A stretch of DNA of 13,380 bases, taken from Clostridiales bacterium UBA1446. GTDB lineage: Bacteria; Bacillota; Clostridia; Oscillospirales; Oscillospiraceae. The notes beneath the pieces were generated by a model, which saw only the letters and a list, made by a program, of their open reading frames with translations, did not search any database and was not told where the DNA came from. The stretch covers positions 1 to 13,380 of the forward strand of contig DCTG01000223.1 of assembly GCA_002329245.1 (NCBI GenBank), given 5' to 3'. This document shows positions 7,444 through 13,380 of the stretch, in pieces (positions within the stretch are counted from its first letter, which is position 1; every line of letters begins with the position of its first letter). A program made the translations under genes and the position numbers.

Positions 7444-8772
7444 TCACCCTCCGTTCATGCGGTCCGCTAATTTCACGGCCAAGGTCCGGCAATTTGCTAG
7501 GATCTCCGCCTCGTCGGCGCAGAGCAGCTCGCGGTTTTTCATCTTCACTACCCCGGCAATGACGGTAGCCGTCACGTTGCGCCCGTTCATACCGAATAAA
7601 ATGTGTCCGTTCAGGTTGTCCGCGCCCATGGGGGTAAGCGGATCGTAATCCAAAACGATCACGTCTGCCGCCGCGCCGGGACAAAGCACGCCTATCCTCT
7701 CGTCAAAATAACGCCCCGCAATTTCCGCGTTGTTTTCAAACAGCATCTTCGGAGCCTCCACCCAGGCGGCTCCCGGATCGCAAAGATGGTGCTTGTGCAG
7801 GATGTTTGCAACCTTATAGGATTCGAGCATGTCGCTTGTGTAGCCGTCAGTCCCGAGCCCCGTCAGCACGCCCCGGCGCATGAGCTCCATCGTCGGCGGA
7901 CAGCCCACCGCGTTGCCCATGTTGGACTCGGGATTGTGCACGACCACGGTGCCGGTTTCGCGCAGAATTTCCATCTCCGCCGCCGAAACGTGGACGCAGT
8001 GCACCGTAAAGGATTTCTTTCCCAAAAGACCGAAGTCGTAAAGACGGTCTACTATCCGCTTCCCGTGGCTGCGCAGGCAGTGGTATACGTCCTCGATCCC
8101 TTCCGCCACGTGGATATGAACGCCGGCCTCCTCCGTGAGGTTTTCCCGGCACAGGGAGAGCGTTTCGTCGGAGAGCGTAAAGGAGGCGTGCAGGCCCATC
8201 ATGCCCTTTTGCATCGGGTCCCCTTTGCATGCCTTCAGAAAGGCGGCGTTTTCCTCCACCGCCTGCCGCGTTTTTTCCCTGCCGGCCCGGTCCGACACCT
8301 CGTAACACAGGCAGGTGCGCACACCGAGCTCGCGGGCCGCGCGGGAAATATCAAACAGGCTTCCCGGGATCGCTCCATAGCTTGCATGGTGGTCAAAAAC
8401 CGTGGTGACGCCGTTTTTGATGCAGTCAAGGTAGGTGGCAAGGGCGCTGTAATAACAGTCCTCCAAGGTCAGAAGACTGTCGAGCTTCCACCAAAGGCCC
8501 TCCAGGATTTCGGGAAAATTGCGCGGGCTGTAGCCTTTGACGGACAATCCCCGGGCAAAGGCGCTGTAAATATGGTGGTGGGTGTTGATAAGCCCCGGCA
8601 TAATGACGCCGCCCCGGGCGTCAAGAAACTCCGCTTCCGGGTACTTCTCGCGCAGGACGCGTGTTTCGCCCACCGCTCGGATCAGGGGCCCGTCCGCCAA
8701 CACGGCGCCGTTTTCATAATAGGGATTCCCGTTGTCTCTGGTAATGAGCCTCCCATTTCCAATCAGCAGCAT
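7444..8772 (-). CDS. ssnA: SsnA, amidohydrolase-superfamily aminohydrolase
   Basis: This 442-residue protein has the same length as E. coli SsnA and belongs to the chlorohydrolase/guanine-deaminase branch of the amidohydrolases. A single-metal site is visible: NTHHH (H65, H67), H221 with catalytic E224 in HIHVAE, H258 in VHCVHVS and D309 in GTDG. The family deaminates heterocycles (guanine, S-adenosylhomocysteine, melamine, triazines). In this setting the likely substrate is an aminopurine such as guanine or a partly oxidised relative, giving an oxo-ring for the neighbouring enzymes. The ATG at 8772 sits seven bases after a perfect GGAAGGAG site. An in-frame TTG 18 bases upstream lies inside that site and was rejected. 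It is separated from xdhB by 90 bases, the largest gap in the operon, and is followed 17 bases later by ygfK, its usual partner. SsnA was first named from stationary-phase work in E. coli; selenium links are by gene co-occurrence only. Confidence 0.92.
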   Translation of the reverse strand: MLLIGNGRLITRDNGNPYYENGAVLADGPLIRAVGETRVLREKYPEAEFLDARGGVIMPGLINTHHHIYSAFARGLSVKGYSPRNFPEILEGLWWKLDSLLTLEDCYYSALATYLDCIKNGVTTVFDHHASYGAIPGSLFDISRAARELGVRTCLCYEVSDRAGREKTRQAVEENAAFLKACKGDPMQKGMMGLHASFTLSDETLSLCRENLTEEAGVHIHVAEGIEDVYHCLRSHGKRIVDRLYDFGLLGKKSFTVHCVHVSAAEMEILRETGTVVVHNPESNMGNAVGCPPTMELMRRGVLTGLGTDGYTSDMLESYKVANILHKHHLCDPGAAWVEAPKMLFENNAEIAGRYFDERIGVLCPGAAADVIVLDYDPLTPMGADNLNGHILFGMNGRNVTATVIAGVVKMKNRELLCADEAEILANCRTLAVKLADRMNGG

Positions 8773-8862
8773 GTCTTTTCTCCTTCCCAACGGGGCACGA
8801 CAGGCTCCGGCACGATTCTACGGAGCGTATAGATTCCCGGTCGGTATCCTCTTGGTATTGAT
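8773..8862 (-). other. 90-base gap inside the operon with a small hairpin
   Basis: This is the only sizeable gap between operon genes. On the minus strand GCTCCG (8826-8821) can pair with CGGAGC (8809-8804) around an 11-base loop, and there is no T-run after it. The ssnA ribosome site GGAAGGAG closes the segment. I found no convincing -35/-10 pair. It may separate the xdh module from the ssnA-ygfK-hydA module for mRNA processing or differential stability, but that is speculation. Confidence 0.4.
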
Positions 8863-9678
8863 TCAAATGCCGTTTTCAGCCAAAAAATCGGAAAGCAGAT
8901 TCGCGCACACTTTTTTACGGTAGGGGGCCGACACCCGGCCCTGGATGGGCTGTATCAGCGCGTCGTAGGCCGCGAGAAATTCCGCCTTTTTCGCTTTTGC
9001 CTCCGCCATCGTCTTCCCGACGAACAGCGATTCGTTTTCCGGGCTGCGCAGCACCGTGTCGGCGACCGCGCCGAAGGCGGCGGAGCAAACTGTGATAATA
9101 CCGTCCCGCTCCCCGAACAGGCCCGCGAAGGAAACGCGGGAGATGGCCAAGGCGCGCCGCGCGCCTACCTTTTTAAAATAGTGCCGGCAGTTTCGGCGGG
9201 GAATCAGAACCTCCGTCAGAAGTTCGTCGACGCCGAGCGTCGTCTTTCCGCGTCCGAGCCAAAAATCCAGAATGGGAATGATCCGCTCGCCCCGCGCGCT
9301 CTGCAGGCGGAGCATCGCGTCCATGGCGCAGAGCATCAGGGCGGCGTCCGCCTTGGGGGAAGCGTTGCAGATATTTCCGCCGATTGTGCCGAGATTCCGG
9401 ATTGCCGGCGCGCCGATTTCCCGCACGGCCGCCTTCAGCGCCGCGGGCGCGCCGGGATGATCCAAGATTTCCGAAAAGGTGCAGGCGGCGCCGATCCTGT
9501 CGCCGGATTCTCCGGCGGTAATGTGCCGCAGCTCCGGCAGGCGGTTGAGAAACAGAAACGGAAGCTCTTCCTGCCCCCGGATCATCAGGTCCGTACCGCC
9601 GGCATAGGGAACCACACGCTCCCGCCCCCGGATCTCGAGCGCCTCGGCAAGCGTATTGGGACGGTATCCGTTTACCAT
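8863..9678 (-). CDS. xdhB: Molybdenum hydroxylase FAD-binding subunit (XdhB / CoxM type)
   Basis: This 271-residue protein has the domains of the FAD subunit of xanthine dehydrogenase/CO dehydrogenase-like hydroxylases and a typical length. It shows the two FAD-binding loops: PYAGGTDLMI (24-33), and RNLGTIGGNICNASPKADA (94-112), which wraps the FAD pyrophosphate. A CO-dehydrogenase flavoprotein C-terminal domain follows from about residue 160. It accepts electrons from the [2Fe-2S] subunit and passes them to NAD+ or another acceptor in the cytoplasm. Its ATG at 9678 lies within the end of the iron-sulfur gene (7-base overlap, different frame), implying translational coupling. It could be likened to E. 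coli YgfM, the FAD protein next to ssnA, but the direct coupling to an XdhC-type and XdhA-type pair supports a standard three-subunit hydroxylase. A four-cysteine Fe-S insertion of the 4-HBCR type is absent. Confidence 0.92.
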   Translation of the reverse strand: MVNGYRPNTLAEALEIRGRERVVPYAGGTDLMIRGQEELPFLFLNRLPELRHITAGESGDRIGAACTFSEILDHPGAPAALKAAVREIGAPAIRNLGTIGGNICNASPKADAALMLCAMDAMLRLQSARGERIIPILDFWLGRGKTTLGVDELLTEVLIPRRNCRHYFKKVGARRALAISRVSFAGLFGERDGIITVCSAAFGAVADTVLRSPENESLFVGKTMAEAKAKKAEFLAAYDALIQPIQGRVSAPYRKKVCANLLSDFLAENGI

Positions 9679-10148
9679 AGCCCTTTTCCCTCCTCCGCCG
9701 CAATCTGAATTGCTTTGACAATGGCGTTATATCCCGTGCAGCGGCACAGGTTTCCGGAAATGGCCTCCCGAATCTCCGCCTCAGACGGATCCCCGTTCCG
9801 GTGAAGCAGCGCTTCCGCCGCGAGAACCATGCCGGGAATGCAAAAACCGCACTGCACCGCGCTGACGGCGGCGAAGCCCCGGTCAAGCGCACGGAAGCGC
9901 TCCGTCTGAGAGAACCCTTCAATCGTCGTGATTTCGGCTCCTTCGAGGCTTCCCATCGCCACCATGCAGGAGTTGACCAATTTATGATCGATCAAAACGG
10001 AGCAGGCGCCGCATTCTCCCTCCTTGCAGCCGCATTTGGTCCCGGTGAGTCCGAACTCGTTCCGGAGCACATCGAGAAGCCGGCTTCCGTCCGGTCCGGT
10101 CCAGCGGACCTTGGCGCCGTTTAATACAAAGGAAACAGCCTCTCCCAT
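9672..10148 (-). CDS. xdhC: Molybdenum hydroxylase [2Fe-2S] subunit (XdhC / CoxS type)
   Basis: This 158-residue protein is the usual size for the separate iron-sulfur subunit (E. coli XdhC is about 159). The plant-ferredoxin-like N-terminal domain has C41, C46 and C49 in GCKEGECGAC plus C61. The four-helix C-terminal domain has C100 and C103 (QCGFCIPGM) and C135 and C137 (NLCRCTGY). It relays electrons from the molybdenum centre to FAD. An additional cysteine, C39, sits just before the first cluster motif (TKCGCKEGEC). The start was set at the ATG at 10148, whose A is also the last base of the xdhA stop (TGATG), with GGAGG about ten bases upstream. A 22-residue longer frame runs back into xdhA and does not resemble the family. 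Tight overlaps on both sides indicate coupled synthesis of a stoichiometric complex. Confidence 0.94.
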   Translation of the reverse strand: MGEAVSFVLNGAKVRWTGPDGSRLLDVLRNEFGLTGTKCGCKEGECGACSVLIDHKLVNSCMVAMGSLEGAEITTIEGFSQTERFRALDRGFAAVSAVQCGFCIPGMVLAAEALLHRNGDPSEAEIREAISGNLCRCTGYNAIVKAIQIAAEEGKGLW

Positions 10149-12262
10149 CACAGCGTCGCCTCCAGCTTCTTCAGAGTATCCTCCATCGTGAAGGGGATAT
10201 GGTAGAGCGGACAACCCAAAGCCTGCTCCATGGCTTCGAGGTAGGCGGGCGCCGGTCCGTCCGTAGGCACCTCTCCCGCTCCTTTCGCGCCGAACGGCCC
10301 GTCAACGTAGGGATTTATAACCGTATCCACTTCCAAGACGGGTACGTCGGCAGCCGTCGGGATGATATAATCGGTGAAGCTGCCGTTGCGGATGCGGCCG
10401 TCTTTCGCGTCCATCTGTTCCATGGAGGCCCAGCCCAGCCCCTGCAGCAGGCCGCCTTCCATCTGCCCGCGCAGGATGTTCTCGTCAATGGGGACGCCGA
10501 CGTCGTACACCGCCCAGGCCCCCGTGATCTCCGTCTCTCCGGTCAGTGCGTCCACGCAGACCTCGACCACGTCCACGGACCAGTTATAGGTGGGGTAGGC
10601 GTCCCCCTGAAAGGATTCCGGATCGAAGGGGATCATGAAGTCCGGTTCCTTGTACCGCTCCTCGATGAGCTGCTCCTCGCCCGGCTTCCACTCCTGCTTG
10701 AGCCGAAGCGCCGCGCGCTCGAGAAGCCTTCCCACCGTCATAATGCTCCGGCTTGCCACGGTCGGCCCGGAATCCGGCACCCGGTCGGTGTCGGGATTGC
10801 GGATCAGCACGCGCTCGAGCGGGAGAGCGAGCGCCTGCGCCACGATTTTGCTGAAGGTCGTCTCAACGCCCTGCCCCATGTCGCTGTTGCTGACCAATAT
10901 CTCCACCGTATCGTCCGGATTCTTTTTCAGTCTTGCGACCGCTTTGATATGGTCCCGTTCCCCGCTTCCGGTAAATCCGCAGCCGTGGAAGGCCAAGGAG
11001 ATGCCGATGCCCCGGCGGTACCTTCCGTCCGGATCCTGCCGCGCGTAGGCTTTGCGTTTTTCCTCATAGCCGGACATTTCCTTCGCTCTCCGGATCATTT
11101 CCGGCAGCAGGACGGGAGTATGAAACCGCCCGCTTGTGGAGGTGGAATCCCCCTGCCGGACCATGTATCTCGTTTTCAGTTCCAGAGGCTCCGTTCCAAG
11201 CACCCGCGCCAAATGGCTCATATGCATTTCGGCGCCGAAAAAGGTCTGCGGAGCGCCGAAGCCGCGAAACGCTCCGCAGGGCACGGTGTTCGTTCTGACC
11301 GCCCGGCCGCGCACGCGAAGGTTCTCCACGCGGTAAACTCCGCCCGCGCCGATCACGCTGCGCTGGAGCACCACCTTGGACAGGGTGGTATACGCGCCGG
11401 CGTTCAGCGTGACTTCAATATCCATGGCGGTGATCTTCCCGCCGGAGAGGGCGGTGCGGTACCTCATGTGCGCCGGGTGCCGCTTGGACGTGGAGGCCAT
11501 ATCCTCCCGCCGGCTGAAAATCACCTTGACCGGCAGGCCCGTCTTACGCGCGGCCACCGCCGCCTGGCAGGCCAAATGGGAGGGAAAGTCCTCCTTGCCG
11601 CCGAAACCGCCGCCTGTTTCCGCCTGAAGAATCCGAAGCTCGTCGTCTTTGCAGCCCAACATCTTCTGCACGGCGCCGAACACATAATAGGGACACTGCA
11701 GGGAGCCGCAGATGACCGTTTTTTCGTTTTCCACCCAGGCGATCATACCCTGCGGCTCCAAGTATGCCTGCTCCTGATACCCGGTCTCGAACTCCTCCTC
11801 GATCACGCGGTCCGCTTCCCGGAAGGCAAGCTCCGGGTCTCCCTTCGTATATCCGTATTCATAAAACACAGTATCGGACGAAAGGGGGTCCAATACGGGC
11901 GTTTCCTCCCGATAGTCAATCTTGATCTCCCGCAGGATACGCTCAACGGTATCCGGATCCGGACCGACAACCATCAGGATCGGTTCGCCCACATAGTTGA
12001 CGCGCCCTTCCGCGAATACCGGCGTGTCGTTATCCACGATACTGACCCTGTTCTCCCCGGGAACGTCGTTTCGATCCACTATACAATAGCCCCCGGGAAG
12101 CTCCGGCAGCCGGATCGCCGCGATTTCGGCGCACGGTTTTTCCGCATGGAGGATCCTGCCGTGCAGCAATCCCTCGGGCTTTATATCGTCCACATAAAGG
12201 GCCTTGCCCGAAATTTTATCGCCGTGGTCCTTCTTTATTACAGATTGACTGATTTCACGCAT
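10148..12262 (-). CDS. xdhA: Molybdenum hydroxylase large (molybdopterin-binding) subunit, xanthine dehydrogenase type
   Basis: This 704-residue protein is slightly shorter than most XdhA proteins. An N-terminal a/b-hammerhead domain (about 15-125, GKALYVDDI) precedes the cofactor-binding region. Visible motifs are QAETGGGFGGKED (213-225), AFRGFGAPQ (331-339), SDMGQG (460-465), PDSGPTVASRS (496-506) and GAKGAGE (658-664), with E664 as the catalytic general base. E224, after GGFGGK, and R301, in the QRSVIGAGG segment, line up from memory with the substrate-binding Glu802 and Arg880 of bovine xanthine oxidase, favouring a purine substrate. It hydroxylates the ring using water-derived oxygen, with electrons leaving through XdhC and XdhB. 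No Tat signal is present, so it is cytoplasmic. It is the first gene after a strong promoter, and an AGGAGG site seven bases before the ATG fixes the start. Aldehyde-oxidase-like or nicotinate-type substrates cannot be excluded. Confidence 0.93.
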   Translation of the reverse strand: MREISQSVIKKDHGDKISGKALYVDDIKPEGLLHGRILHAEKPCAEIAAIRLPELPGGYCIVDRNDVPGENRVSIVDNDTPVFAEGRVNYVGEPILMVVGPDPDTVERILREIKIDYREETPVLDPLSSDTVFYEYGYTKGDPELAFREADRVIEEEFETGYQEQAYLEPQGMIAWVENEKTVICGSLQCPYYVFGAVQKMLGCKDDELRILQAETGGGFGGKEDFPSHLACQAAVAARKTGLPVKVIFSRREDMASTSKRHPAHMRYRTALSGGKITAMDIEVTLNAGAYTTLSKVVLQRSVIGAGGVYRVENLRVRGRAVRTNTVPCGAFRGFGAPQTFFGAEMHMSHLARVLGTEPLELKTRYMVRQGDSTSTSGRFHTPVLLPEMIRRAKEMSGYEEKRKAYARQDPDGRYRRGIGISLAFHGCGFTGSGERDHIKAVARLKKNPDDTVEILVSNSDMGQGVETTFSKIVAQALALPLERVLIRNPDTDRVPDSGPTVASRSIMTVGRLLERAALRLKQEWKPGEEQLIEERYKEPDFMIPFDPESFQGDAYPTYNWSVDVVEVCVDALTGETEITGAWAVYDVGVPIDENILRGQMEGGLLQGLGWASMEQMDAKDGRIRNGSFTDYIIPTAADVPVLEVDTVINPYVDGPFGAKGAGEVPTDGPAPAYLEAMEQALGCPLYHIPFTMEDTLKKLEATL

Positions 12263-12285
12263 CCTTCCGCCTCCTTTTTGTGTAT

Positions 12286-12314
12286 ATTATCCTATCGCGA
12301 ACCCCGTTTGTCAA
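12286..12314 (-). promoter_or_regulatory. Near-consensus sigma-A promoter of the purine-catabolism operon
   Basis: On the minus strand, TTGACA (12314-12309) is followed by a 17-base spacer and GATAAT (12291-12286), with AT-rich bases after it. A start site about seven bases downstream, near 12279, would leave an untranslated leader of only about 17 bases, already filled by the AGGAGG site (12275-12270). This leaves no room for a riboswitch or attenuator, so control would be at initiation. The spacer contains the palindrome TCGCGA, too short to call an operator. Confidence 0.85.
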
Positions 12315-12331
12315 TCCGGCCGTTTCCCGCG

Positions 12332-13380
12332 TCAGGACTTTTTTCGGTAATAGGTATCCGGCAGCGGAAGGGAGGTGCGCGCCTTTCCGTCTAAGCGCTC
12401 ATAGGCAAGCGCGCAGGCGGGCGCGGTGGGAATGAGGCAAAGCTCGCCCACTCCCTTGGCGCCGCGGGCATAGGGAATCTCTCCCATCGCGCGCACGAAG
12501 CGAACCTCGATTTCCGGAACGTCGGGAGCCCGCATAAGGCCTAGCGTTCCGAATTTCACCTGCGGATAGCCTCCCTCGGTTTTGAAATGCTCCGTAAGGG
12601 CATAGCCGAGTCCCATGACGATGCCGCCTTCGATCTGCCCCTGCGCCGACTGGGGATTTACCACGGTGCCGACGTCATAGGCGGCAAGCACCTTTTCCAC
12701 GCGGCCTTTTTCGTCCAAAAAGACGACCTGCGCGCCATAGCTGTAGCTGAGGTGGCTGACCGGGTTTTCCTTCGGACTGCCCATGGGGTCCGTTTCAAAG
12801 GAAAACTCGCCTTCGTAGGACCGTCCGTTCAGTTTTGCGAGTTCTCCGCCGACGGCGTCCAAGTCCGCCTTCAGCTTTTCCGCCGCGCGGCGCACCGCCT
12901 CCCCGGTAAAAACCGTCTGCCGGGAGGCCGTGCTTGTGCCCGAGTCCGGCGTGCGGTGCGTGTCCGGCCGCTCGTGCACGGTAAGTTTCGGGTCGAGCTT
13001 TGCGATGTCGCAGAGCATCTGGGTGCACACCGTGGCAATCCCCTGCCCCATGCAGGCGGCGGAGGTGCGAATATGTACGATTCCCTCCTCCACGGATAAG
13101 AGGCACCGCCCGATATCCGGAAGACCTACGCCCACCCCGCTGTTCTTCATGCCGCAGGCGATTCCGGCGCGCGGATGGGAAAGAAAATCTTCCTTCACCG
13201 CGTCCAGACACTCCGCCATCGCCGTGCTCGGGTCGGCAATCTGCCCGTTGGGCAGGACCTCTCCCGGCCGGATTGCGTTGCGCCGGCGAATCTCCCAGGG
13301 GGAGATTCCGACGAGTTTTGCAAGCTCGTTTAAATTGCACTCGGTGGCAAAGCAGCTCTGGGTCACGCCGAATCCCCGGA
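12332..13380 (-). CDS. Second molybdenum hydroxylase, C-terminal part (XdhD / selenium-dependent xanthine dehydrogenase-like), cut by right edge
   Basis: The frame is open to the window edge and begins mid-protein with RGFGVTQSCF, the family's cofactor-binding RGFGxxQ motif, so a GTG at 13366 is not a real start. The visible 348 residues carry CMGQG, PDSGTSTASRQ, the AYDVGTVVNP / GQIEGGIVMGLG region and the catalytic GAKGVGE (glutamate codon 12445-12443), ending in LPLPDTYYRKKS. The sequence differs strongly from the XdhA-type protein next door. It resembles the XdhD / 'selenium-dependent xanthine dehydrogenase' group, in which an N-terminal [2Fe-2S] domain is often fused to the molybdenum part. 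Those enzymes carry a labile selenium ligand, not selenocysteine; whether this one does cannot be seen. It ends 69 bases before the xdhA start with no terminator, so it may share transcription with the operon. Family level is confident; subgroup moderate. Confidence 0.85.
   Translation of the reverse strand, partial: RGFGVTQSCFATECNLNELAKLVGISPWEIRRRNAIRPGEVLPNGQIADPSTAMAECLDAVKEDFLSHPRAGIACGMKNSGVGVGLPDIGRCLLSVEEGIVHIRTSAACMGQGIATVCTQMLCDIAKLDPKLTVHERPDTHRTPDSGTSTASRQTVFTGEAVRRAAEKLKADLDAVGGELAKLNGRSYEGEFSFETDPMGSPKENPVSHLSYSYGAQVVFLDEKGRVEKVLAAYDVGTVVNPQSAQGQIEGGIVMGLGYALTEHFKTEGGYPQVKFGTLGLMRAPDVPEIEVRFVRAMGEIPYARGAKGVGELCLIPTAPACALAYERLDGKARTSLPLPDTYYRKKS

Noticed and set aside
7427..7684. 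86-residue N-terminal extension of YgfK
   Set aside because: It overlaps the end of ssnA in another frame and is unlike any YgfK. The ATG at 7426 has a GGGAG site and matches the E. coli N-terminus.
8773..8790. TTG start six codons upstream for SsnA
   Set aside because: The TTG lies inside the GGAAGGAG ribosome site that serves the ATG at 8772, and the shorter form has the family's usual 442 residues.
10149..10214. 22-residue extension of the [2Fe-2S] subunit
   Set aside because: It lies within the xdhA coding end, and the TGATG junction with GGAGG upstream gives a normal-length subunit.
12263..12331. Possible purine or molybdenum-cofactor riboswitch before xdhA
   Set aside because: The predicted transcript start leaves only about 17 bases before the ATG, and no conserved riboswitch elements are seen in the interval.
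10199..12394. Very long plus-strand open frame (731 codons) opposite xdhA, and similar antisense frames at 6500-7648 and 7603-8832
   Set aside because: They are mirror frames of GC-rich genes with clear family matches on the minus strand. Their translations are rich in Arg, His and Gly and have no recognisable domains.
13364..13366. GTG as start of the right-edge gene
   Set aside because: The frame stays open upstream, and the preceding codons encode RGFG, the conserved cofactor motif found mid-protein in molybdenum hydroxylases.
1..13380. CRISPR array, tRNA/rRNA genes, insertion sequences, selenocysteine UGA codons
   Set aside because: I saw no regularly spaced repeats, no tRNA-like cloverleaf or rRNA sequence and no transposase. 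No catalytic gene is interrupted by an in-frame TGA.

Overview
The window is a GC-rich, low-repeat stretch of bacterial chromosome. It looks like a strictly or mostly anaerobic Firmicute, probably a gut clostridium. The reasons are the anaerobic purine-catabolism gene set (ygfK, ssnA, hydantoinase, molybdenum hydroxylases), strong AGGAGG-type ribosome binding sites, a DUF6020-like membrane protein of a kind common in gut Firmicutes, and a near-consensus sigma-A promoter. I cannot name a genus.

Layout. Positions 1-404 (minus) hold the first 134 residues of a CocE/NonD-type serine hydrolase that runs off the left edge. Divergent from it, 675-995 (plus) is a small YbjQ/UPF0145 protein. A 402-base non-coding stretch (996-1397) follows, with two strong hairpins and an 18-base imperfect direct repeat. 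Next is a 522-residue polytopic membrane protein (1398-2966, plus) that resembles the DUF6020/GT-C-like family. It converges on the main feature of the window.

The main feature is a complete minus-strand transcription unit. It is bounded by a promoter (TTGACA-17-GATAAT, 12314 to 12286) and a rho-independent terminator (3071 to 3038). In transcription order it encodes a molybdenum hydroxylase large subunit (xdhA type), its two-cluster [2Fe-2S] subunit (xdhC type), its FAD subunit (xdhB type), the aminohydrolase SsnA, the large flavin/iron-sulfur protein YgfK, and a dihydropyrimidinase/hydantoinase (hydA). Upstream on the same strand, the C-terminal part of a second, different molybdenum hydroxylase (resembling the XdhD / 'selenium-dependent xanthine dehydrogenase' group) enters from the right edge.

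How the genes may work together (inference). The molybdenum hydroxylases oxidise or interconvert purine rings. SsnA removes an exocyclic amino group from a guanine-like base or related heterocycle. YgfK has the parts of a dihydropyrimidine dehydrogenase (DHODH-like barrel, GltD-like FAD/NAD(P)H module, ferredoxin domains) and could reduce a purine-derived ring. The hydantoinase would then open the reduced ring. This mirrors the reductive pyrimidine pathway (reductase, then cyclic amidase), applied to purines without oxygen or uricase. Genes for the later steps (ygeX, ygeY, ygeW, carbamate kinase), a transporter, a regulator and cofactor-maturation proteins are not in the window.
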